Part shown: positions 1 through 6,078 of the stretch, piece by piece | Layout of the letters: every line of letters begins with the position of its first letter | Numbering within the stretch: position 1 is the stretch's first letter | DNA from: Bdellovibrionales bacterium | GTDB taxonomy: Bacteria; Bdellovibrionota; UBA2361; JAGRAS01 | DNA length: 9,322 nucleotides | Assembly (NCBI GenBank): GCA_020434465.1 | Contig: JAGRAS010000044.1 | Span: 1-9,322, forward strand | Direction: 5' to 3' | Notes under the pieces: generated by a model | Database searches by the model: none | Told to the model about the DNA's origin: nothing | The model's input: only the letters and a program-made list of their open reading frames with translations | Program-made: the position numbers and the translations under genes

Positions 1-119
1 TGTACGGCGCGGGTAAAACCTTGGCAATCAGTAATAACTAACTGAGCTTTAGCTAAAGTTGGAAATGCTAAAGTAACAAGAGCTACTAGCAGTAGCGCTA
101 TTAGCTTAACCCTTTTCAT
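1..119 (-). CDS. Secreted protein of unknown function, N-terminal part only (runs off the left edge)
   Basis: Reading leftwards from an ATG at 119, 39 complete codons remain open to the window edge. The N-terminus MKRVKLIALLLVALVTLAF is a textbook Sec signal peptide: a basic start, a long Leu/Val/Ala core and an AKA|Q cleavage site after about residue 25. The mature part begins QLVITDCQGFTRAV and contains one cysteine. An SD-like AGAAGG lies 7 nt upstream of the ATG (about 127-132 on the plus strand), which supports the start. The product is therefore exported, to the periplasm or beyond, but too little remains to name a family. It is divergent from the SH3/M48/TMTC operon and could share control elements in 120-421. 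Confidence 0.75.
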   Translation of the reverse strand, partial: MKRVKLIALLLVALVTLAFPTLAKAQLVITDCQGFTRAV

Positions 120-180
120 TAAAAAACCTTCTAAAACACCTAATATTACAAATGAAAAATCTTATGCACGCAATATACAA

Positions 181-210
181 ATTTTACCAAACGCATTTTA
201 GATGCAGCAA
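181..210 (-). promoter_or_regulatory. Possible sigma70-type promoter for the leftward secreted-protein gene
   Basis: On the minus strand TTGCTG (plus 205-210) is followed after 18 nt by TAAAAT (plus 181-186), five of six bases of the -10 consensus. The -35 is weak (3/6). Transcription would begin about 55 nt upstream of the ATG at 119. The element overlaps the inverted repeats at 188-241, which would be a natural place for a repressor. This is by eye only; in AT-rich DNA such matches also arise by chance. Confidence 0.3.
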
Positions 211-377
211 AAACCAATTTAAATGCGCACTTACTTGCATCTTTTACGAGATATGTACAACCAGCGTTTGATAAAAAAAAAACTAAAAAATACGCTACAT
301 TCTAGTGGATTTGCAATTTTTTAGTTTCTAGCGAACCCCGATTTGCTGTGCTTAACTCTTATAAGTGATGCCTTAAG

Positions 378-383
378 TATACT
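378..383 (+). promoter_or_regulatory. Candidate -10 box of the SH3/M48/TMTC operon
   Basis: TATACT at 378-383 matches five of six bases of the -10 consensus and lies 38 nt before the preferred ATG at 422, giving a leader of roughly 30 nt. No good -35 sits at 16-18 nt; the nearest TTAACT (352-357) is 20 nt away, so an activator or another sigma factor may be involved. It is the best promoter candidate visible ahead of the operon. Confidence 0.35.
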
Positions 384-421
384 AAGAGATTTTTAAACTT
401 AGTTAAATGAGTGAGTTTATT

Positions 422-925
422 ATGAGATTTGTGAGCGTCATACTGGTTATTTTATTTTTCAACGTTAATCTAAATGCAGATGATTCAAAAGATCTTTATG
501 TAGAAGTTAAAAATACAAAATTAAGATCACAAGCACTACACTGGGCAAAAGCAAGCTCAGAACTAAACTATGGAGATAAGTTAGAATTACTAGAGTTTAA
601 TGATCCCTGGTACAAAGTGAAAACTAAATCAGGAGTAGTTGGCTATGTACACACGACAGCGGTAACAAAAAAAGTTGTTCATTTAAAAGATTCTGGTGCG
701 GTTGCTTCAAATGTAAGTGATTCTGATATAGTACTTGCAGGTAAAGGTTTTAATAAAGAAATTGAAGCAAAATATGCCAGCGATTCACCTAGTTTAAATT
801 ATCAAGCAGTAGATAAACTTGAAGCACAAAAAGTTAATGCCGATGATTTGGCTAAATTTATTATTGATGGTGAATTAAACTCTGAAGGTATTTTTACTCA
901 TGCAGCGCAATATTCTAAAAATTAG
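422..925 (+). CDS. Secreted SH3 (SH3b)-domain protein, first gene of the operon
   Basis: A signal peptide MRFVSVILVILFF...LNA (cleavage before DDSKDLY) is followed by one bacterial SH3 domain. The domain spans about 60 residues: LYVEVKNTKLRS, a GDKLELLE strand, then DPWYKVKT and GVVGYVHTTAV, ending near the KKVVHLK stretch. Such domains bind peptidoglycan or envelope partners, so a periplasmic role is likely. The C-terminal 75 residues (DIVLAGKGFNKE...VDKLEAQKVNADDLAKFI) form no domain I can name. I chose the ATG at 422 because it starts the signal peptide directly and has GAGTGAG at 409-415; the in-frame ATG at 407 would add MSEFI, has no SD and weakens the signal peptide. Its 3' end overlaps the next gene by 26 bp, implying translational coupling with the M48 protease. 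It may be a recruiting partner for that protease; this is inference. Confidence 0.75.
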   Translation: MRFVSVILVILFFNVNLNADDSKDLYVEVKNTKLRSQALHWAKASSELNYGDKLELLEFNDPWYKVKTKSGVVGYVHTTAVTKKVVHLKDSGAVASNVSDSDIVLAGKGFNKEIEAKYASDSPSLNYQAVDKLEAQKVNADDLAKFIIDGELNSEGIFTHAAQYSKN

Positions 926-1802
926 TTTTTTGATCTTTAGTTTAACTTTTTTTACTTCTTGCTCAGGTGTGCAAGGTATTGGGGTTTCTGTCCTTAAAAC
1001 TCTTGGGCTTGTTCCTGGTACTTCCATGGTTGACTCATCCGATAGTATGATAAATGCAGCCAAGAATATGTCACGAGAAGAGGAGTATTATCTAGGTCGT
1101 GCCGTTGCTGCAAGAATTTTAGAAGCTTACAAGCCATACAATAATGCAAAAGTTCAGGAATATGTAAGCTTGGTGGGTCATGCACTTGCATCATATTCGG
1201 ATAAACCTGATACATTTGGTGGTTATCATTTTTTAGTATTGGATTCTGATGAGATTAATGCGATGGCAGCCCCTGGAGGGTTTATTTTTCTAACAAGAGG
1301 CTTATTAGATTTAATGCCAGATGAAGATACCTTAGCTTCAGTTTTAGCGCATGAGATTACTCACGTTGAGGAGCGTCACGGAGTCGAGGCAATCTCACAA
1401 GCTGATTTAACAAAAACTTTATCTTCTTTAGGACAGATCGCCGGTAGCTTAAATTGTGGCGAATTAATTTCACAAGCAAGCTTGGTTTTTGGCGGTGCTG
1501 TTGATGATGTATTTAATTCATTGGTAACTAAAGGCTACAGTAGAGATCAGGAATTTAAAGCTGATGTAGGAGCTATAAAAATTCTTTATAGAGCTGGGTA
1601 TAATCCCCATGCAATGCTTGTAATGCTAGATGAAGTTGCCAAAGCTGAGAAAGAAAAGCAAGGTGGATGGTTTGATACACATCCTGAGGCAAGTGATCGA
1701 AAAGACAGAGTAGAAAGTAACTTGAATAATAATTCAATCCCTGTAGTTGAAAAAGGACGAGTTATTAGAGCTAAAAGATTTTTTAATATTGTCCGAGGCT
1801 AA
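900..1802 (+). CDS. M48-family zinc metalloprotease, envelope lipoprotein (BepA/LoiP-like, no TPR tail)
   Basis: The N-terminus is a lipoprotein signal: a hydrophobic segment ending FTS-C21, with Ser at +2, which favours outer-membrane sorting. The -3 Phe is atypical for a lipobox. The catalytic motif HEITH gives zinc ligands H151 and H155 and catalytic E152. The third ligand is E218 in DQEFKADVGA, followed by the family's AGYNP. A further conserved element DTHPEASDR lies at about 259-267, and AAPGGFIFLTRGLL (about 123-136) is typical of the M48 fold. At 300 aa it matches LoiP-type proteases rather than BepA, which has a C-terminal TPR domain. Relatives degrade misfolded outer-membrane proteins or assist their assembly. 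GAAGG at 884-888, inside the upstream gene, serves as SD 11 nt before the ATG. The gene sits between the SH3 gene (26-bp overlap) and the membrane glycosyltransferase (5-bp gap), so the three products are probably made together. Confidence 0.9.
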   Translation: MQRNILKISFLIFSLTFFTSCSGVQGIGVSVLKTLGLVPGTSMVDSSDSMINAAKNMSREEEYYLGRAVAARILEAYKPYNNAKVQEYVSLVGHALASYSDKPDTFGGYHFLVLDSDEINAMAAPGGFIFLTRGLLDLMPDEDTLASVLAHEITHVEERHGVEAISQADLTKTLSSLGQIAGSLNCGELISQASLVFGGAVDDVFNSLVTKGYSRDQEFKADVGAIKILYRAGYNPHAMLVMLDEVAKAEKEKQGGWFDTHPEASDRKDRVESNLNNNSIPVVEKGRVIRAKRFFNIVRG

Positions 1803-1807
1803 CATTA

Positions 1808-3295
1808 GTGGAGCGAGAGTCCGCTAAAATTTCCATTATTTTTCCATTAATTGCAGCAAGCCTAGCTGTATGTTTGTATTTTAAAACTATACATTTTAAA
1901 TTTGCTTACGATGATATTTTAAGAATTGAATATAATTCTTTGGTGCAGGCACCAGTAGCAGAAGGTTGGAATTTTAAACGGATTATTACTTCGCCAGCAC
2001 CTCCAGGTAATTTGTATCGCCCATTAAGCACTCTTAGCTATAGGTTTAATATGTTAATGGCTTGGAATTCACCAGGGTCATTTCATGTATTAAATATTTT
2101 TCTATTTTTCTTTTGTGTATTTACAGTTGCTAGGCTCTATGAATTTTTTATTGGAGATAAACTAATCTCTTTTATTGCCAGTTTGATATTTGCTGCTCAT
2201 CCAATATGTATTGAAGCAGTCGCAAATATTGTTGGTAGGCAGGAAGTGCTTGCGGCAGTTTTTGGATTAGCTAGTATTACTTGGTTAATTCAAACATATC
2301 AGAGACCTAAATTTTTTTTCTTTATTGGTCTGATTATCTCAGTTCTTTTATTGTTTTTAGCGATTCATTCAAAAGAATCTGCATATACTTTTGCAGCAAT
2401 TGTCCCGCTGAGTGTTTTTTATATTAAGCATAAATTTGACTCTAGATTTTTTTGGATCTTAGCTTCATTTATTATTGTAGCTATATTTTGTTTAATTATA
2501 AGAAGTATGGTTCTTGCAGATCAGATATTAATTACAAGTGATAAGAACACAATTTTTTTTGAGAATCCTGTATTTCATCTTGATTTTACTCAAAGGATTA
2601 TTCCAGGACTATTTTTGTTATCTAAGTATGCCCAATTAATTATTCTTCCATTTAAACAAGCAGCTGATTATTCAATTCAAGCAAATATTTTCTTTGATCA
2701 GATTTATTCAGTTTTAGGAATACTGCAGATAGGAATTCTTTTTATACTACTTTCATCGATTTTTAGATATAGAAAACAATCTTGGTCATTATTTGGCCTC
2801 TGGTTTTTTATTAGCTTTGCTTTGACTTTGAATATTATTACGCCGATTGGAACATTGATGGGGGAGAGACTAGCCTTTTTCCCTGCGATTGGTTTGATTG
2901 GTTTTCTTATTCCTTTATTTTTTGATGTTGGCAAGAGTTTAAATTTATCACGTAAACATATAGCAATAGCATTTTGTTTCTTGGCGTGTGTTTTAGCATT
3001 AATAACAAGCCATAGAATGCTTAAATGGAAAGATCATGCTAGCATTTATAAAGCAACAGCTATAGATGCACCACAAAGCCCTAAAGCTGCCTTAAATTTA
3101 GGGATTCACTACATGCTAAGAGAAGAAAATTTTCCAGCAGCAAAAGCAGAGCTAAAAAGAGCTATTCATTTAGCTCCAAATTATATTAATGCGATGCAGC
3201 TGCTTGTTCGAATTGCTGAAATTGAAAATAATAATCAAGATTCTGATTATTGGAAAAAAGAAATAGGAAAAATCGAAACCAGAAATAAAAGCTAA
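1808..3295 (+). CDS. TMTC-like GT-C membrane glycosyltransferase with C-terminal TPR
   Basis: A 495-aa polytopic protein with about ten hydrophobic segments. Its motifs follow those of the eukaryotic TMTC family (DUF1736; O-mannosyltransferases using dolichyl-phosphate mannose) in the same order: an acidic pair D35-D36 in the first extracytoplasmic loop, YRPLSTLSYRFN (70-81), HP..IEAVANIVGR (131-144), K189-E190 in HSKES, LPFKQAADYS (280-289, the ADYS box), and GERLAFFPAIG (352-362). One clear TPR follows (about 424-457: AALNLGIHYM...A..ELKRAIHLAPN), perhaps with a degenerate second; animal TMTCs carry many more. The likely reaction is transfer of a sugar from a polyprenyl-phosphate donor to a protein or glycan on the periplasmic face; donor and acceptor are unknown. 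The start is GTG, with CGAGG at 1794-1798, 9 nt upstream. It is the last gene of the operon with SH3 and M48. Other GT-C families (PMT/ArnT) are less likely given the motif order. Confidence 0.85.
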   Translation: MERESAKISIIFPLIAASLAVCLYFKTIHFKFAYDDILRIEYNSLVQAPVAEGWNFKRIITSPAPPGNLYRPLSTLSYRFNMLMAWNSPGSFHVLNIFLFFFCVFTVARLYEFFIGDKLISFIASLIFAAHPICIEAVANIVGRQEVLAAVFGLASITWLIQTYQRPKFFFFIGLIISVLLLFLAIHSKESAYTFAAIVPLSVFYIKHKFDSRFFWILASFIIVAIFCLIIRSMVLADQILITSDKNTIFFENPVFHLDFTQRIIPGLFLLSKYAQLIILPFKQAADYSIQANIFFDQIYSVLGILQIGILFILLSSIFRYRKQSWSLFGLWFFISFALTLNIITPIGTLMGERLAFFPAIGLIGFLIPLFFDVGKSLNLSRKHIAIAFCFLACVLALITSHRMLKWKDHASIYKATAIDAPQSPKAALNLGIHYMLREENFPAAKAELKRAIHLAPNYINAMQLLVRIAEIENNNQDSDYWKKEIGKIETRNKS

Positions 3296-3437
3296 GCTTT
3301 AAACTTTGGGGTTACTACATCTTGAAATGCGCCAAGGCTTTGGACATAGGCGGGTAGGGACTGCCGAAAATTTTTAATTTCGCTTGTTATAGCTTAGAAG
3401 TTCTATATATTTAAATACTTGTACTTTTATTTCAGGT
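3296..3437. other. Intergenic stretch between the operon and the metalloprotease
   Basis: No open frame of note. It contains a locally G+C-rich patch (about 3328-3366) that stands out from the AT-rich surroundings. The patch includes CCAA-GGCT-TTGG (3332-3343) and the hairpin described as a possible terminator. The rest is AT-rich and leads into the metalloprotease promoter. Confidence 0.4.
3349..3375 (+). terminator. Weak rho-independent terminator-like hairpin after the TMTC gene
   Basis: GGCGG (3349-3353) can pair with CTGCC (3361-3365) around a 7-nt loop, including one G-T wobble. It is followed by GAAAA and then five T at 3371-3375. It lies 54 nt after the stop of the operon's last gene. 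The stem is short and the T-run is displaced by five bases, so termination would be inefficient; it is proposed mainly because position and composition fit. Confidence 0.35.
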
Positions 3438-3465
3438 TTGCCAATTTTCATAGGAGTTATATAAT
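3438..3465 (+). promoter_or_regulatory. Sigma70-type promoter of the M12B metalloprotease gene
   Basis: TTGCCA (3438-3443, five of six consensus bases) and a perfect TATAAT (3460-3465) are separated by 16 nt. Transcription should begin near 3472, giving a leader of about 35 nt before the TTG start at 3507. This is the best promoter in the window and indicates that the metalloprotease has its own transcription unit, separate from the upstream operon. Confidence 0.65.
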
Positions 3466-3506
3466 TGTAATATATGGATACAGTTCATAAATTTTGAGAG
3501 GTCAGG

Positions 3507-5069
3507 TTGAAAAGAATATTAATAACAAGAAACTTCCTATTATTGGTCTTATTTGCAAATATATTTTTAGCGACAAACTTATTAGCAGAGGGTTTGTATA
3601 TTAAGCACTTAAGGCTTGATAGAGATTTGCTACAAGATGTAATTGATAGTGAAGAAAACGGAGATGATATTTCTTCACTTGATTATGAAAAGTTATCTAC
3701 TCCTATCTTAGCTACCGTGAGCGTTCCTTTTCTTGGTACTATTAGAATAGTTTTAACTAACTACAGACGTTTTAATAATACAGTATTAAAAGTTGTTGAT
3801 GATTCTGGTGTGTATTTAAAGGAAGCGAGTGAAGTTCCTGTCTTACTACAAGGTTATGCAAGAAAATCAGGAAAAAATCTGGGTCCGGTTGCTGCTTCTT
3901 ATTTTAGAGGAAAGCTAGGCATTTCACTGTTGTTTGATAACAAAGATCGACCAATAGATTTAACTGCAAAACTTGATGATGGTAGTTCATCGTTTGTTGC
4001 TACAAAATATAGAAGGCTGCCAAGTTATAAGCTTAAAGACATTGCTTGTGCTGATGAAGGCGGATCTTTTTCACCTCAAATTGACGCAGCAAAGATAAGC
4101 CAGGCAAATCTTAGCCAAGTGGATCTAGAATTAGAGGGTGATAAAGAACTTTATGATAAGTTCGGTTCTGATACTAATGCTACTTCTGCTGACATGCTTA
4201 CAACAATCAATGCGGTTGATACTATTTATCAAAGAGATGTTAGCGTAAAAATAAATGTAAGCTCTCAAACTGTTTATACTACTAATTCACAGCCATATAC
4301 ATCTACAACTGCTAGTGATCTATTAGTGCAGATAAGACAAAATAGCACCTCAGGAAGTCAGGATATAACTCATTTAATAACTGGCAAAGATGTTTGCGAT
4401 GTAATCAATGGATCTGGTCCATGTAATTCTGGTGTTGCAGGCTTAGCTTATGTAGGAGTTGTTTGTACTACTTCTACTTTTAATGCAGGATTGAGCGAAA
4501 GAGTTAACAGTACTTCACTTTCTTCTGTGCTGACTGCTCACGAACTTGGTCATAATTTTAACGCATCTCATCCTAATTCTTCTGAAGGAAATATTATGGA
4601 TTCCTCAGTTAGTCCATCTACTTCACAGTCTTTTTCTTCAAGGAGTATCTCGGAAATAACAAGTTTTGTTGCTTCAAATAGTTCTTGTTTAACTAGTATT
4701 ACTGGAGATGTGAGTGCCTCAACTAGTGTAAACAAGAAAAAAGGCAAAGTTACGCTTACAGCAACCTATGACCAAGATAGAAGCAGTTGCTCAGTAAACT
4801 TTCTCTTAGGCAATAAAAGTGATTTTTCAGGTAAGACTTATGATTTAGGTACATTCACAGTTTCTGGATCTAGTACACAAATCCGAGGTAAGCAAAAAAA
4901 CGCTTTGAAAAAAGGTAAAGTTTACGTAAAACAAACTTTAACTTGTGGTAGTGAAGAATATGAATCTTCAGCAACTAATATAAAAGGTGCAAAAAAGATC
5001 ACTGCTAGTGGTAATTCGGTTAAATCTGGTAAGTGGATGAAGCTTAAGAAAATTACACAACTTTCATAG
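3507..5069 (+). CDS. Secreted reprolysin-like (M12B, metzincin) zinc metalloprotease
   Basis: A 520-aa exported protein. Residues 1-27 are a signal peptide (MKRILITRNFLLLVLFANIF...LLA|EG). Residues about 28-190 form a beta-rich region resembling a propeptide. The catalytic domain spans about 205-395: LELEGDKELYDKFG at the start, INAVDTIYQRDVSVKIN, DITHLITGKD, GLAYVGVVC, then the zinc site HELGHNFNASH with H345, E346, H349 and H355, and the Met-turn NIMDSS with M364. This order is that of ADAM/reprolysin enzymes. The usual Gly of HExxHxxGxxH is Asn352. Seven cysteines, at 181, 297, 306, 320, 394, 428 and 480, fit an extracytoplasmic protein. A C-terminal Ig/Fn3-like beta domain (about 400-492) and a Lys-rich tail follow. 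The start is TTG, supported by GAGAGG at 3496-3501 (5-nt spacing) and the signal peptide. The substrate is unknown; a secreted or surface protease is likely. Confidence 0.85.
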   Translation: MKRILITRNFLLLVLFANIFLATNLLAEGLYIKHLRLDRDLLQDVIDSEENGDDISSLDYEKLSTPILATVSVPFLGTIRIVLTNYRRFNNTVLKVVDDSGVYLKEASEVPVLLQGYARKSGKNLGPVAASYFRGKLGISLLFDNKDRPIDLTAKLDDGSSSFVATKYRRLPSYKLKDIACADEGGSFSPQIDAAKISQANLSQVDLELEGDKELYDKFGSDTNATSADMLTTINAVDTIYQRDVSVKINVSSQTVYTTNSQPYTSTTASDLLVQIRQNSTSGSQDITHLITGKDVCDVINGSGPCNSGVAGLAYVGVVCTTSTFNAGLSERVNSTSLSSVLTAHELGHNFNASHPNSSEGNIMDSSVSPSTSQSFSSRSISEITSFVASNSSCLTSITGDVSASTSVNKKKGKVTLTATYDQDRSSCSVNFLLGNKSDFSGKTYDLGTFTVSGSSTQIRGKQKNALKKGKVYVKQTLTCGSEEYESSATNIKGAKKITASGNSVKSGKWMKLKKITQLS

Positions 5070-5124
5070 AGGTCTTAGAGTAGTTTAAATATCAACTGAT
5101 CTTGCCAGATTAATAGGATGAAGA

Positions 5125-5463
5125 ATGATTAAGCAAGAGTTTGGCGCAGTGGTAGTCGGCTCAGGAGATTTAGCTGGTAAAGGAGTTTTTGCAAATCGTT
5201 CTTTTAAGCCTGGAGAAGTAGTAATTCAATATAAATTAAAGAAGCTAACTTTAGAAGAATTTAAGGCTTTACCTCAAGAAGAAAAAATTTTTACACATAA
5301 ACACAAAGGGCAGATTTTTTTATATTCTGTACCAGAAAGATATGTAAACCATTCGGAAAATCCAAATACTTATCAAGACTTAGAAAAGCAGTGTGATATT
5401 GCTCTTAGGGAAATAACAAAAGGTGAAATGATTACTACTGATGCAACAAAGGATGATATCTAA
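5125..5463 (+). CDS. Very small SET-domain protein (putative protein-lysine methyltransferase)
   Basis: At 112 aa this is close to a bare SET core. GKGVFANRSFKPGEVVI (18-34) corresponds to the N-terminal SAM-binding strand and turn (GxGVFA...I..GE). RYVNHSENPN (72-81) contains the NHS box (75-77) that binds SAM and shapes the pseudoknot. DIALREITKGEMITTD (91-106) is the strand with the final GEE-like turn. Where canonical enzymes end in DY, with the catalytic Tyr, this protein has D106-A107 and stops six residues later, with no post-SET cysteines. It may therefore be inactive, use another Tyr (Y72 or Y83), or act only as a SAM or protein binder. AGGATGAAG just upstream (5115-5123) is a good SD. 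It follows the metalloprotease by 55 bp and probably depends on read-through; I see no own promoter. No function can be assigned from context. Confidence 0.7.
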   Translation: MIKQEFGAVVVGSGDLAGKGVFANRSFKPGEVVIQYKLKKLTLEEFKALPQEEKIFTHKHKGQIFLYSVPERYVNHSENPNTYQDLEKQCDIALREITKGEMITTDATKDDI

Positions 5464-5529
5464 ATTTTTTTAGTATAAATTTCATCGATTCTTTTCTTTG
5501 TTTTAAAATATTTATGAAAAATAAGTTTA
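5464..5529. other. Short convergent intergenic spacer
   Basis: The 66 bp between the SET gene and the end of idi are almost pure A/T with several T-runs in both directions. No G+C stem typical of a bidirectional terminator is visible. Confidence 0.4.
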
Positions 5530-6078
5530 TTAAAACTCAAAAATTCCTTTAATTTCTTTCCACAAAAAAATTTTAAACCATGGTGTGAAATTCTCTGGAT
5601 AATTTTGAATTTCTAAAGTTAAATCACTTGGGCTTATCCATCTAGTTGCTTCAATTTCTTCTTTATCTGCAGAAATATCTCCATCATAAGTGCCGCTTAA
5701 GACAGCGCACATTTCATTTTCTGATCCTTTATTAGAAAACTTAGCTTGATATTCAAAAATATAATGTTTTTTGAGGGGGGTTTTAATCTTTAACTCCTCA
5801 TAAATTCTTCTTAAAGCAGCTTCTTCATATGTTTCACCAGGGGCTGGATGACTACAACAAGAATTTGACCAATACATTGGCCAGAGGCGTTTATTTTTAC
5901 TGCGCTGCTGTAATAATACTTCACCTTGTGAATTGAATATAAATACTGAAAAAGCTCTATGAAGAATGCCTGCACCATTATGACATTCTTCTTTATCACC
6001 AAAGCCGGTGATCTCATCTTGAGAGTTAACAAGTATTAGTTTGTCTCTATTGATTTGCAGCTTGTTTGCTTGCATCAT
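5530..6078 (-). CDS. idi: Isopentenyl-diphosphate delta-isomerase, type I
   Basis: It interconverts isopentenyl and dimethylallyl diphosphate, the essential isomerisation in organisms making isoprenoids by the mevalonate route. The protein is 182 aa, the normal length for a type I (Nudix-fold) enzyme. The catalytic cysteine lies in SNSCCSHP (71-78); by alignment to E. coli TNSVCGHP it is C75. H33, H40 and H77 are candidate metal ligands. The Nudix-like stretch GETYEEAALRRIYEEL (81-96) is present. SENEMC (119-124) supplies the paired glutamates E120 and E122, equivalent to the metal-binding and catalytic ones. The C-terminal FTPWFKIFL is typical. AGGGG (6085-6089 on the plus strand) lies 6 nt before the ATG at 6078; a second ATG follows immediately. 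The gene starts inside the last codons of the HMGR-MVK gene (32-bp overlap), so the two are surely co-transcribed and probably translationally coupled. Confidence 0.95.
   Translation of the reverse strand: MMQANKLQINRDKLILVNSQDEITGFGDKEECHNGAGILHRAFSVFIFNSQGEVLLQQRSKNKRLWPMYWSNSCCSHPAPGETYEEAALRRIYEELKIKTPLKKHYIFEYQAKFSNKGSENEMCAVLSGTYDGDISADKEEIEATRWISPSDLTLEIQNYPENFTPWFKIFLWKEIKGIFEF

Larger units (their letters stand above)
120..421. other. Divergent intergenic region with interlocking inverted repeats
   Basis: About 300 bp without a convincing gene, between a leftward secreted-protein gene and a rightward operon. It is very AT-rich apart from a cluster of GCAT/GCGTTT-type words. Three perfect inverted repeats interlock: CAAACGC (188-194) with GCGTTTG (264-270), CGCATTT (192-198) with AAATGCG (221-227), and GATGCA (201-206) with TGCATC (236-241). 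GATTTGC occurs directly repeated at 308-314 and 340-346. Candidate promoters for both flanking genes lie here and are listed separately. I see no coding signal. Confidence 0.5.

Noticed and set aside
308..346. Direct repeat GATTTGC (two copies) as an iteron or binding-site array
   Set aside because: Only two 7-bp copies 32 bp apart, with no further copies; not enough to call an array or origin.
407..421. ATG at 407 as start of the SH3 protein
   Set aside because: It has no SD and adds MSEFI, which includes a Glu, before a signal peptide that begins cleanly at the ATG at 422; it remains possible.
5464..5529. Bidirectional terminator between the SET gene and idi
   Set aside because: T-runs exist on both strands, but there is no G+C-containing stem; AATAAGTTTATT is an AT-only palindrome likely to occur by chance.
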